DNA of 52,629 nucleotides from Fragilaria crotonensis (taxonomy: Eukaryota; Bacillariophyta; Fragilariophyceae; Fragilariales; Fragilariaceae). Below are positions 1 to 10,779 of this stretch, one piece after another (the first letter of the stretch is position 1; each line of letters begins with the position of its first letter). Under the pieces are notes generated by a model. The model did not search any database. It saw only the letters and a list, made by a program, of their open reading frames with translations, and was not told the origin of the DNA. The DNA lies in NCBI GenBank assembly GCA_022925895.1, contig JAKSYS010000437.1:1-52629 (forward strand). Reading direction: 5' to 3'. Both the position numbers and the translations under genes were made by a program.

Positions 1-868
1 TTGGTTTGGCATAAATGCTATGTCCCGCTTGCACCCCGATTACGCCACATCCTGAGTCCTGAGCCAAATCTTATGACAGCAGTGAACAGGAAACACGACA
101 CTGTCGATTTATTTTGCCCTTTCTGCCGAGAAGCGATGCATGTTCAAGCGCGTTGTACAATTCTCATCCACCGAGTCTTCTCGATATTGCAGTATCGCAG
201 GCGTCACGCACCAGACTTCAGACAAACCAAATCAGTGCCACCTTCAACTACTCAACAATACAGCAAAATGTCCATATCCAGAGGTGCGGGTCGTATCCGT
301 GCGTATCGTAGTCCGCGACACCTGCCAGAATCAAGCATCTGTTTCTTTTCACATGGTGCGTTTCAGACACGACCAGGATTGCAATGGTATCAGTCATCTG
401 TGTGAAGGCATCGAAGAATCGCACTAGATCACCAGTCATCTCACCATTTTAAGAGGCATTCTTCACGACGCCACGATTGCGATTGCCGAGCCGATCAATT
501 CACACTGATGACAGATACTCACGATTGTATTCACCGCCAAAAATGACTATTTCGTTCTGAGAAGTACATGTGAATGTGGTCGACGCCAACTGAAGCTTGC
601 TACCTGGCAGTAGTACTGAGTATTTCTTGAACGGACGAGGCATCGAGAATTGAGGTCTATCAGCTTCTTCGCAAATTACACGCATTCGCATTATTGCTTC
701 TGTTCATTAAGAATAGTGAAGGCATGCCTTGTGTTATCACGAACTCAAGTAGACATCTCATTTGAGTTCGTCGCTATATCCAGGTGGATGGATGGATCTG
801 ACCTTGAATCCATGATGAATGACCGAGTACAACTACGATACGGCCTATCTGGCCGCCGTAAATTGCGG
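1..868. other. Non-coding leader, no gene recognised
   Basis: Several short open frames occur on both strands but they overlap each other, show no recognisable domain, and have the composition of random sequence. I see no tRNA or repeat in this stretch. Confidence 0.5.
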
Positions 869-1345
869 CCCTGCCTGCCATTTATGGTTCGAAGCGGAGG
901 ATTGTGAGTGCAATCGAAAATGCGTCATCACGAATCTGCGAGGCCTCTCATCGATCCCAGACGGATGTGGGCGTCGTGACGCTAGATTCGAATCTGCCTG
1001 GTGTACTATCTAGCTAGAGGAAGGATTGTGAGTGCAATCGAAAATGGATCATCACGAGTCTGCGAGGCCCTCTCATCGATACCAGACGGATGTGGGTGTC
1101 GTGAGTCGACGCTAGATTCGAATCTGCCTGGTATACTATCTGGAGGAAGGATTATGAGTGCAATCGAAAATGCGTCATCACGCAGCCCTGCCTGCCATTC
1201 ATGGTTCGAAGCGGAGGATTGTGAGTGCAACCGAAAATACGTCATCACGAGTCTGCGAGGCGCTCTCATCGATATACATACGGATGTGGGCGTCGTGACG
1301 CTGGATTCGAATCTTCCTGGTATACTAGGAAGGATCTCTCACCCG
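869..1345. repeat. Tandem repeat, about 120-bp unit
   Basis: A unit starting near GGATTGTGAGTGCAATCGAA and continuing through a GCGAGGC..CTCTCATCGAT block and a GATTCGAATCT block recurs at about 897, 1023, 1149 (truncated) and 1215. A separate segment CCCTGCCTGCCATT..ATGGTTCGAAGCGGA occurs at about 869 and again at about 1185, so the array is a higher-order repeat with one shortened unit. Copies differ by scattered substitutions and small indels. Open frames across it are a by-product of the repetition. Confidence 0.85.
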
Positions 1346-1446
1346 TGCGCTGGCGGTGCCAATCGTAGCAGAACCCAAAATCACCTACATAACCCAAGCC
1401 TTTGTTTTGGTAACTAGGAAATAGATTCATTGTTGGCTACACAGGT

Positions 1447-2205
1447 TTATTTCTTAGCCATCATTCTCTGGTAGAACTGAAGCTCACGTCCTTCCAAGAC
1501 ATATCCGTCACATCGTCCGGTTTGTCCAGGTCGGGAGGTAATCTTGCAAGCAAACGTCCAGAAGCAAACTGAGCGTCGACAAGTGGATCCAAGACGCGTT
1601 TGCTCTGTCGTGCCTTGATTTTGTCTTGAGAAAGTTGGCACTTGGAAGAGAGGTCAACCAACGCCGATTCCGTAGATGCCTTCTTCAAACCAAGCTTGAT
1701 ACCATAGTGCGACTCGTAATAACTCTAAAAGGGTTTCCATCAATGACAACAATGGCCCTTCACAAGAGTCTTTGTACGCACCAACTCGTTGTTGGACGCG
1801 TTGTAGGCAACATCCAGCACACGGACCTTGCGGGTAGCAACCTCAGTTCCCACGAAAAGTTACCAGTTTCGAGCTTGAGGGCACGGAACTCTTGTTTCCT
1901 CCTCTGCAACGAACTTCGTGAATGCGAGGCTCACCAATCTTGGTCATGGCAGGTGGACGACCCAATTCGAACTTGCGCTTCTTGCGAAATTGGGCGCGAC
2001 GACCTCCTGTTTCGCGGCGCTTGTGGCGACCTTCACGAGTAATACCCTGTGGACAAGGAGATGAGATTTGGAGTTAGTTGATGCTGTCGGAGAGGAATAT
2101 TCACGGACGAAAGGGACGATCAGGAGGAGAGGAGGGGCAGAAGTATCATCAATCGTTCAAATCAACGCCATCGCGACGGTCAGACCTCCCTGTGGTTTTC
2201 ACCAT
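1447..2205 (-). pseudogene. RPS8: 40S ribosomal protein S8 (eS8), frame-broken copy
   Basis: Protein eS8 is a structural part of the small ribosomal subunit. The minus strand encodes an ATG at 2205-2203, then a probable intron (2202-2047, GTGAAA...CCACAG) placed directly after the start codon, then a reading that follows eS8 from [11 protein letters not shown] through the [14 protein letters not shown] block to the C-terminal [17 protein letters not shown] motif, ending in MMAKK and a stop. The reading changes frame at least five times, near 1890, 1850, 1755, 1720 and 1545, each best explained by loss of one or two bases. Between the breaks the protein shows almost no substitution decay, which fits sequencing error or a very young pseudogene better than an old one. 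It lies head to head with the eIF1A gene. Confidence 0.85.
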
Positions 2206-2771
2206 GAGGATTTTCGATCCTTCTTGTCGCAGCTATCTCTCTCTGCTACTCCAAACGAACACGACGACGTCCATTTCAATGATCTACTCCATTCAACAAT
2301 TAACAGCGGCTGCGGGCACTGACCATCTTCTACTATTCCCGTCGGGTCTCGATGATATCAACCTGTTGCAGGGATTTGCCGGTCGTGATGGTGGGGATGT
2401 CCTACTTGTCGTGCATACTGAGTTCAACGTAGGCTGGAAAATCGAGAGGTAACAAGTAATCTGTCGGGCTTCGTCCGTCTGCCACCAAACCGCTCGGTCA
2501 GTTTTGTCTCGTACAAATCATACTAGAATCCTCGTACAAGGACGAATGACGCACAGGCAGTGCTACATGGTACAAAGGACGGACGTCAATGTCACGCAAC
2601 CCCACACCTGTCGCCGCCTGTCGTCTGTGGACCCGAGGGGTTTCGAAGAACTTTGGCGGGAGGTTGACCTGAACGTTGGAAATTGAGACGTATATAGTGT
2701 GTTACGAGACTTGCAACCCAACCTGGACGTGTGTGAGGTTTTGAATTGTACTCCGAGTATAAAGCAACAAG
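2206..2771. promoter_or_regulatory. Shared divergent spacer between RPS8 and eIF1A
   Basis: This 566-bp spacer separates the start codons of two divergently oriented translation genes, so it should contain both promoters. I see no convincing TATA box or named element; assignment rests on gene orientation only. Short open frames in it are not supported as genes. Confidence 0.4.
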
Positions 2772-3362
2772 ATGCCAAAGCCAAAAGGTGAGCCACGTTC
2801 GTCTGAAAGTTTTGATGCCTTCTTGTTGAATTTGGAGACTTCGGAACAAGTTTGTATGGTACTGGAGTATCTTACTGCATGGTGAATTCAGTGGTGGAGA
2901 CGAACTTCTGAATACAGCGTAATACAACTCCAACTCACAATTCCGAAAACCGCATCTTAGGAAATGGAGGAAAGAATCGAAGAAGAGGAAAGGGAGATGG
3001 TGAAGAATCCAAGCGTGAATTGGAATTCAAGGAGGACGGTCAAGAATACGCCTGTTGTGAAAATGCTCGGAAATGGTCGCTGCGAATGCTACTGTTATGA
3101 CGGAGTGACGCGACTGGGACACATTCGTGGAAAGATGAGAAAGAAGGTTTGGATTACTGCCGGAGATATCGTTCTGTGTGGTAAGCGCGAGTTCCAAGAT
3201 GAGAAGGTGGATATCATACACAAATATTCAGCTGACGAGGCCAGGAACTTGAAGCAATACGGTGAACTTCCAGACTCGGCGAGAATTAACGAAACTGCCG
3301 TTGATATGGCCAATACGACTGCTGAGGAAGATGATATTGGTATTGACTTCGATGACATCTAG
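2772..3362 (+). CDS. EIF1A: Translation initiation factor eIF1A, one intron, one frame break
   Basis: eIF1A binds the 40S A site and promotes scanning and start-codon selection in the cytosol. The start gives MPKPKG, followed by a phase-1 intron at 2788-2960 (GTGAGC...CTTAG). The next exon continues in frame with [11 protein letters not shown], the basic N-terminal tail of the family. The OB-fold follows ([42 protein letters not shown]), then the [19 protein letters not shown] block and an acidic [10 protein letters not shown] tail. About position 3051 the frame slips: the tail is read in one frame up to GQEYA and the OB-fold in another, so one base too many or two too few are present. A shorter open frame beginning at 2964 has the tail in the wrong frame and is not the right start. 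Family length is about 145 residues, which this model matches. Confidence 0.88.
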
Positions 3363-4386
3363 TCGGCGTAAGGCTAGCGACCGATTGGTGCTTGGGTTTT
3401 GGCTGTGTCCCATTCGAACAAGTACAGTAAAATTCTTATTTGAAACACCTACTCAAAATGCGATCATTCGCCATTATTCACAACGCGGCACAACGCATAA
3501 CCAATTATCCCCAGAGAGTTTTGACATTGTGATCTCTGTCTCGCTTGCAAGAAGTCTTTGCGATCCATGATAGTGTTGAAATAGACTAGCCTGTAGCCTG
3601 TCACTAAACAGACAATTGACCAGGAAGCTCGATGAGTCGCAAAAGTTGCATACTTGAATTGAGACAGAAGCGGTGATGTGGGAGGAAGTGCTTTTACCTC
3701 TTACCGTCGCTGACACCGAACGTACATGCGCCTTATACTGGTACCACGTTCGACCTGGGATGCGATTTAGGAACGCGTGGCAATTGACTTGAGCCATTGG
3801 TGAGCTGCACAGGACCTGAGTCAAGAGTCGATTGGCCCTCTAGTCCTCTCCTCCGTGCAGCAGTTGCTATTTAGGAGTTGACTGCACAGTTGGAAGCCTT
3901 ACTGGGGAGTACGGTCTTGGGGGAAACGCTAAAGAGGAAGAGTCCTGACATATCATGACGACGAACTTGGAACAATCGGAGTTCAAATCCAGAAGAACTA
4001 CAAGTTAGTTTTACCTCGTTACTGTGCACGTCTACAATGATATTCACAAGTCCCCGTACCCCAGTCACCGCCTAGAATGGCTTGTGCCATCACTTGACCT
4101 AAACTTTCCTTGAATCGAGCTTGGGCAGAGTTATCTTACTGATCCGCGGGAATACATTTTGCGTGTGCTGCTATTTCTGACTCTAAGACGCTCCGAATCG
4201 AAACACCCAAGACGTCAATGTCTCCGTACATTGGCTTCCTTTCAGCAATCTACCGACTGAAACTACTCCATGAAAACCAACTTTTCATTTCAAACGCAGC
4301 ATACTTTCTCATTCTTTACAACCGAATTCCATCCCTGTTGCGTATTTCTTCCATCCCTTATTACTAGACTGAGAAATCGTTTTCGT
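3363..4386. other. Intergenic, nothing recognised
   Basis: About 1 kb between eIF1A and the Ycf34-like gene. Short frames on both strands show no conserved motif, and I see no repeat or RNA gene. Confidence 0.5.
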
Positions 4387-4869
4387 TTACGGAGGAACAA
4401 AGTTTGGATTTGCAAGTCGAATCGCCTCTGGCATGTTACGAACCCAACAGCCTTTATCTTCAACAAAATCTTCGCACTCCACAACATCATATTCTAAACT
4501 CATTTCTGGTCTCATATCATAGACTGTTTCACCAATCAAAACGCCACTACCGGCAGCAGCGGCATTGGCCATGGCCTTGTATTCTTCTTCCTTGTGTTCC
4601 TGTCGCATGCGTTTTCAATATCGTCTCTTCCGATAATGGGTTCTGTGCACATTGATAGTGGGAGATCCATTACGAGGTTCAAAGGTAGGATTGGCAGAAA
4701 TGTGCGGTTGCTCGTGTTTTTCTTCCACAAAGTGGTAGGCGGCACAATTAGTCACATACTTGCAATTCACGCAGATGCAAGGCAGTGATGATGAGATCTC
4801 ACGTGACGAACCGCATTGTGAAAGGAATGTGACAGTGACAAGAAGACTAAGGATTGAAAGCGCTTTCAT
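4387..4869 (-). CDS. ycf34: Ycf34-like plastid iron-sulphur protein, two frame breaks
   Basis: The minus strand encodes a protein starting MKALSILSLLVTVTFLSQ, a hydrophobic signal-peptide-like leader, followed by the Ycf34 core CICVNCKYVTNC..YH.VE.KHEQPHI and a F.PRNGSPTINV segment. After a linker it ends with VECEDFVEDKGCWVRNMP and a stop. The four cysteines spaced C-x-C-x2-C-x5-C are the cluster-binding signature of Ycf34 of cyanobacteria and red-lineage plastids. The leader would suit entry into a complex plastid, though no transit motif after the signal peptide is clear. The frame shifts near 4644 and near 4609, each repaired by a small indel. In-frame sequence extends upstream to 5175 but the hydrophobic leader favours the start at 4869. 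Its presence in nuclear-type DNA suggests organelle-to-nucleus transfer, which is inference. Confidence 0.72.
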
Positions 4870-5127
4870 GATGGCCTGCCCGACAAGAACTCTCGCAAAA
4901 GATGAGAGAATGATCTCTCCGACGATTGTTGGCTTGTTACGTTTTTGTTCCAAGATGCACTTTTCCTCGGAGGGAACCTGAACAAGCAATACAGTAGCGT
5001 CCATGTGAAAGGAAGCAACGTACCGTAGAATGCACCTGGATCTCCGTATATACACACATTGGTGCAGTATCAGGTCTAATGAACAGCCGGATGGTTTGCC
5101 GTTTACAGTACTACTGAGTACTAGTGC

Positions 5128-5155
5128 GTCGTAGGTCGTAGGTCGTAGGTCGTAG
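5128..5155. repeat. Short tandem repeat, 4 x 7 bp GTCGTAG
   Basis: Four perfect head-to-tail copies of GTCGTAG lie upstream of the Ycf34-like gene. Confidence 0.9.
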
Positions 5156-5413
5156 ACTACACTTGCACTGTCCAAGTATTTGGGTGTTCTCGGCGTTCAA
5201 GGGACGTGTACCGTGTACTCAGTACCAATTTCCATTACACCTTAGTAATACATGTACTACTACCGGTAGAGCGTAGATCTGGGATTTGTATCTTCGAATC
5301 CCTGGGTGTCATCAAAAATCATTTCTAAATCAGTAAGATTGATCTAATGTGGACGCTCTTCCTCACTTCTCTGCTCCTCTGACAGTCCACTCTCTGAGTG
5401 TGGCACTCCCAAC

Positions 5414-6125
5414 AGCAAGCTCGTTGTCGTGACGGGTGGTGCTCGCGGTATTGGTAAGGCCACATGTTTGCTCCTTGCCGAGCGGGGATATCAAGTCGCA
5501 GTCAACTATCGCACAAATTCGAATTGGCGGATCAGGTTGTGCAAGAAATCATCGATGCGGGAGGCAAGGCAGCGGCGTTTCAAGCAGATGTGTCGGATGA
5601 ACAGCAGGTGATACAGCTATTTGATGACGTTTGTGCATTTCGATGCGCCCCCACCGGCCTCGTGAACAATGCCGGAATCATGGAGCCCATGGAGAAAGAT
5701 CTACTAAAGGTTTCGACAGAGACGCTGGAAAATGACTTCAAAGTGAACGCTATGGGTCCCTTCTTCTGTACCAAGGAGTTTGTTAAGCGATGCTCGACCA
5801 ATAATGGAGGTGTTGGAGGATCCATCGTTTGTGTGTCATCAGTATCAGCTGAATCCGCACAAATACTTGCTTATGGCATGTCCAAATTGAGGTCATGGTG
5901 ACAGGATTGTCAAAAACTTTGCCTCTGGAAGGTATTCGATCAACACTGTTGTACCTGGGTTGACTGATACCGGTTTAGCGTCACCTGAGATCATGGAGGT
6001 AATGAAAGGTTTCATTCCACTCAGAGCTGGCAACCCAGCCGAAGTTGCTAAGGCTATTGAATTCCTCCTGTCGGACGAAAGTTCTTATTGCAGCGGTACC
6101 AAGATTCGTTGCTGGTGGGCTGTAG
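5414..6125 (+). pseudogene. Short-chain dehydrogenase/reductase, frame-broken
   Basis: This is a classical FabG-like SDR, an NAD(P)-dependent oxidoreductase whose substrate cannot be told from sequence. Visible motifs in order: the cofactor loop TGGARGIG near 5432, the VNNAGIM motif near 5664, the catalytic serine in VCVSSVSAES, the catalytic tyrosine and lysine in YGMSK near 5873, the PG motif in VVPGLTDTG, and a C-terminal YCSGTKI followed by an AGGL-stop. The frame breaks at about 5523 (in an A run), 5885, 5940 and 6106; all fit small deletions while residues around them remain conserved. No ATG precedes the Rossmann strand in frame. An AG at 5414-5415 could be a splice acceptor, so a first exon may lie upstream. 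Confidence 0.82.
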
Positions 6126-7166
6126 AGCGAGCATATCGCCAGGCCTCTTTCTGTTTATGTGAATACATCATTATACTTCACATACCGTTGACGCGCGTAT
6201 AGTCGTGCGAGGAATGTCAACGTGACGGATCCGTTGTATTCAAGAGACAGTAGTTTGCCGCTGTCTAAAGAAACAGTGTATCGATTGCGCACAAAAGCGC
6301 TTCTGGCATCTACATAAGTGCGAACGTTACACGATGGACGTTCGCAAGAGTAGGTATGGTACGAAACTAACATTTTGGCAACGGCATGACCATCTCCCGA
6401 ATGCTATTCGCCGTTTCTTACTCCAGTCTGATTTGACCGCCTCGACGCGTAGCCTTGCTCCAATATGGCTATGACATCATATATGGTGAATTGGCTGGCC
6501 AGATCCGATTAGGTTTCGACCCAAATATGTTTAAAATACTGGAGTTCTTGGGAACTCGAGCATGCATACACTTGTAGCTTGTACTCCAGTAGCTGCATGC
6601 ACTGAGTTTTGTCATGGCGTACGTCGTACCCAGTACGTACCAGGTACAGTACAGGTACCTTGTACGACCTCCAAACGGGTTGCAACTGTACCTCCGATAA
6701 AATAGACTCAAAATTGTGTCTGCTCGTAGAAACCAAGTACATGACTACTGGAGGTAAAGAATCCATGCAGAAGATGTGCGTATGCCGTATACAGCCCATC
6801 GTATAAATGATTCATCCTGCTGTGGCATATCTGTTTTGATGCCAACCATGCCAAAAAAGGAATCGTTTCGGTCATCGACTTGTGTTGCAATTCGATGTGC
6901 GTGGTGTCGGTTCGACTGGCAAATTTGCATTTACTGCGCCTCGTGGTGGTGGTCTGTACTCCCCGAGTTGTTTAATGCGTCGCTGTTTCAGTCTTCAGCA
7001 TCGTCATCGATCATCGAATCCAGATTCGAGGACAACCATCAGCAGCTTTAAGGTTGCGGAATCGCCTCCCTTGTTGTTTGTGGTACGTGTTGCAGCCATT
7101 CTTGGTTTGTCGAATGAATACCGTGATGTAAAACATTTAAACACGATGTCTACTAACATACATATT
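6126..7166. other. Intergenic, nothing recognised
   Basis: About 1 kb with GTAC-rich palindromic words (for example 6618-6665). No conserved reading frame, tRNA or terminal repeats seen. Confidence 0.45.
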
Positions 7167-8060
7167 CTACGCATTAGCACAGCCGACAAATCCTAATCGA
7201 CGGTCCCATCGTTGTCGGCATTGATCTTTTGCTATTTTGGGCGAGGATCTTGCTGATTTTTCTTTGCAGTGCTTGCATGTCTCTTTGCCGTGCATACATG
7301 GTCTCTGCTCTGTGCATTTGTTGCATGTAACTCCATTCTGCTTCCTCGCAGCATCACCAAGACGAAGCCATTCAGCTTGCTTCTCCATCCATTTGTCATT
7401 GTTCGTTGCTTTCCGTGACTCACAAGCCAATGTCTCAGCTTCACCTTGCCTATCTCCAACTTTGCTCTACGATGACAAGCCGCTGCGGTGTATACCAGCA
7501 TGCCTATGATGCCTAACGGTTGTCGAATTCACATTGTTTGTCCAGCTCTGCCAACAGGTTGATGAAGCAAAGCAACTAAGATCGCATTCTTTTTGATGTC
7601 GTGGTTTCCAACCCCAGCTCTCGTGTCCTCCATCCTTTGACTTGCCATATTGACGGGCAAGAGATAAATCATCGCTCAATGGCTTCGCATCCTTTGACTT
7701 CTGCTTTTCTGGAGCCGGTGTTGTCGTTTATTGCTGGCACTGTGATCCCTGCTTTTGCAGGATGCTGTGCCTCGTGTCACGCTGCCAGGCACCCCGGTTC
7801 GCTTGTCTTCATAACGAGACCGGAAAAGTCCTCTGGTGCTTGTGTTTGTTTCCTGCTGCATTTTGGTGTTCTCAACATCACGTAATGCTTCCAGCTGTGC
7901 CGCAGACAGCCAGGACCCAAGCCTCCACCGCGTGAACACTTTCCTGGCAACAGTCTTGCAAAACAAGAACATATTGTCGTCCGGTGGGTTTGATTGCAGT
8001 TTGAGAATCCTTTGTACAGTATTTGGCTGCCGGCGGTGTTGTCGGGTTAGTAGCCAACAA
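7167..8060 (-). pseudogene. Possible hypothetical gene, broken
   Basis: On the minus strand several adjacent frames have a biased, charged composition quite unlike the flanks. The last (7430 to 7167) contains a compact cysteine-rich segment CNKCTEQRPCMHGKETCKHC, which could bind zinc. Joining the pieces from 8060 downwards requires several frame changes. I do not recognise a family. It might be a decayed gene, a transposon-encoded protein, or chance. Confidence 0.22.
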
Positions 8061-8326
8061 TGTTTATTAACATCGTGCCTTCCATTCTGCCTCTATACTT
8101 TGTCGGTTGTTATGGAACTCCGCATACCTTGCTTTCTTCTCTCCTCCTCACTGCATGCTCTGAGCAACGCGCAACCATGTCGCCACCATCATGTATTGTC
8201 AAGCAAGGAGAGGGACGTTCAATGATTGTTGTGTCGTTGTGGTCATGATAAGGTATAGTACGCCGCGCGCCGTAGGTTTTCGTGTGAACAAAGGATTGGA
8301 TTTATGGATGGACATGCTCTAGCTAG

Positions 8327-9087
8327 TGTCTAAAGGCCGGACCACTTGCCTTAATTAACCCTGTCACTTGCCTTAATTAACCCTGTCATTTTCGTACGTG
8401 TGCAAGACGCTTTTCTGTACATTTTATACTACGGGCCACTGGAAAAAATACTCTGTTTGCACTCATCAATGTGATAAGATAATGACACTTATCTGCATTC
8501 ATTTGATCCATTTTCCTCTTTATTTAACTTTTGTGGAAATCAGGGATGGAAAAAATGCTCGATACTTTATTTTTTCATCCCAAATCAGTCTCTGACTACA
8601 GGTACGCAATCTTGCGTAGCACTTGTACATGTTCTACGTAAGATCAAAACAGCTTTTTTATTTTTGTAAGTCCATTTTCATTCAATTCTACAATGTCGTG
8701 TTGAGACTTTGAGAGAAACATGCTGAGTGATTGATGTCCGACAGCCTGGAGAATCATTTCGGCCACGTTTGAGCTTAATTGGATTTGAACATCGTGAGCT
8801 GTGGAGGATGTGATGTCATGGTCAAAATGAACGATGAAATTACACGCATATTTTTTTAGCTCAAGATTTTGTTTAATAACTGTATAACAAACAACATTGA
8901 GCTATTGCCTACATAGGCCATGCAACCTGTCAGTGTTCCAAGGAGATAGGCCAAGTCTGGAGTCCGATGGACATCGGATAAGATAAGGGGAAGCATTTCG
9001 GAGAATCGCAAATACTGGGTTAATTAACCCCAAATGGGGTTAATTAACCCCAAATGGGGTTAATTAACCCCGTCGGGCCTTTAGACA
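8327..9087. mobile_element. MITE-like non-autonomous DNA element with TIRs
   Basis: The ends are perfect inverted copies: TGTCTAAAGGCC at 8327-8338 and GGCCTTTAGACA at 9076-9087. Both are bordered by CTAG (8323-8326 and 9088-9091), which may be a 4-bp target-site duplication but, being palindromic, could also extend the inverted repeat. Inside the left end CTTGCCTTAATTAACCCTGT occurs twice, and inside the right end GGGGTTAATTAACCCCAAAT occurs in about three tandem copies, so the subterminal regions share the TTAATTAACCC core. No transposase is encoded; the interior is AT-rich. Confidence 0.75.
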
Positions 9088-9980
9088 CTAGTACTCAGTA
9101 GTAGGGAGTTGTACTGGTTTCCTACGAGATGACCCAATTTTGTATTGGCGCAGTCAATTTTTTATCGGAGGTACAGTTGCAAACCCGTTTGAGCTAGTAG
9201 TATGTGCGTTGAGCGTAGACATTAGACATATTAACGACATCACTTATCACGCACATCATGCTGTATACTCGTACTGGTACCGTAACTGTTACTACTGTAC
9301 TCTTACCCCACACCTTCCTGCTTCCACCATACGACTAGTACATATCATACCAGAATTACTCCCATACACAGGGAATGGAGGCTGGTGGGATGGACCAGGA
9401 GGTTCCGGAACATTTGCTCCAGTCGCATATTTTTTAGCAGAACTATGACCTGTACAGAAATTCATTATGACTGGATTCGTAAGAAGCAAGAGCTTTGTTC
9501 ATATAGTTGTTGAAGATGTAATTGGTTGTATTTGTAAAACAGAATAGAATTTGTGGACTCCTACTTCACGTGATGTAGACCAAATTTCTCAACGTACGAG
9601 AAGCTCAACACATATCCTACTATATTATAAATTAATTGTGTGCGTGTGTGCGTGCGTGCGTCCGTCTGTTACGGAGTATGACCACTCTGGGGTACTGGAT
9701 CAAATGAATACTGTCTGAATTTTTTCACTTCGCCAGGGTTGAGTACTGAAAGTAAACAGTAACAGTAAAAGTAGTGGTACGGAGTACGACCAGGTTGGGG
9801 GTACTGTACGTCCAGTTTCCTGTAGCAGACACTCCGATCAAATGTGAGGTACCCACTAGTAAAATATATAAATAATAGATTGAGTACCTGGTACAGTAGT
9901 TGAATATGCCTTGAGGGTATTGATCATCGATCCGTTCTACTATCCTCAATGCGTGTTGAACATCCATTTTTCTTTGGGCA
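9088..9980. other. Intergenic, low complexity
   Basis: Contains a GTGTGCGTGCGTGCGTCCGT low-complexity stretch near 9643-9666 and several GTAC-rich words. No gene supported. Confidence 0.45.
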
Positions 9981-10125
9981 ATGTGCTCACCAAGAAAAAT
10001 TCCATGAGCATTTCGCTCACCCTGAGCATTTTGCTTCAGCGTTTTGCTCATCATGAGCAATTTCCTTGAACATTTTGCTCACGTTGAGCGTTTTGCACAC
10101 CCGTTCTTATCAACATGAGCAACCT
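9981..10125. repeat. Cluster of TGAGCATTTTGCTCA-like palindromes
   Basis: At least six degenerate copies of a unit of the form (A/T)TGAGCATTTTGCTCA(C) lie in tandem. Each unit is an imperfect palindrome, since TGAGC and GCTCA are reverse complements, joined by short C/T-rich spacers. The same family forms a second cluster at 24674-24865. Confidence 0.8.
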
Positions 10126-10770
10126 GAAGAAATATGTCTTTTCTGTATATCACATAGCTCGCACGTAAAAGTCTTTTGTCCGAAACCGTTAATGTACTTT
10201 AAGTGCTAGTCGTACTGTATGACAGTGAAATAGTCAGATCAGACATTCAGTTCCTAAGCATGGACCAACCGATTTGCTGACGTAGTGAGAACTCATCTTG
10301 TACTGGAGTACTAGTACCTGATACTGTGGCTCCTGATTGGAGAAAGACTTTGTCCCTTCGGGATTGTGAACTAAAAGTTTTATTTAAGACTAATCTAACC
10401 GTATGCTTGTAGTTCTCCGTTTCCACGGTTCGTGCCGACTCCAACTGCTCATGCCACAACCACGACACCCGTTTACCGACAGTCCCGCCTCTGTTGCCCG
10501 TGTTCTCCGTTACCTGGTACTGTGCCCGTTCCAGTCCCAGACCCCTCTGTCGTACTAAGCCATATGCATAGTTAATAGTTAGTGGTTCGGTTCATCATAA
10601 CAGCTTAGTTGTTTGCATGCTGGAACTGTACTTGTACGTGGTATTCGTACGTTGTAGTATACTCCGAGAAGAGTATGAATACACATGGATCTCGTGACTC
10701 GTGACTCACCATCTCACGGTGCGTGTCGTCCGTTTACTGTAACTGTTTAACACGCTGATGTTTCATAGAG
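10126..10770. other. Intergenic, nothing recognised
   Basis: No conserved frame, RNA gene or terminal repeat seen. Short GTAC and CTAGTAC words are frequent. Confidence 0.4.
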
Positions 10771-10779
10771 ATTGTACTG

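Noticed and set aside
1-405. Open frame of 134 codons at the window start
   Set aside because: No domain, no start context, and random composition.
2068-2452. Overlapping plus-strand frames opposite RPS8 exon 1
   Set aside because: They lie on the antisense of the RPS8 5-prime end and intron and show no conservation.
2964-3060. eIF1A start at 2964
   Set aside because: Gives an N-terminus in the wrong frame; the MPKPKG exon at 2772 plus intron fits the family tail.
5251-5325. tRNA-like stretch with GGTAGAGCGTAG and CTTCGAATCCC
   Set aside because: No acceptor stem pairs and the T-arm stem does not match; only a chance GGGATT/AATCCC hairpin remains.
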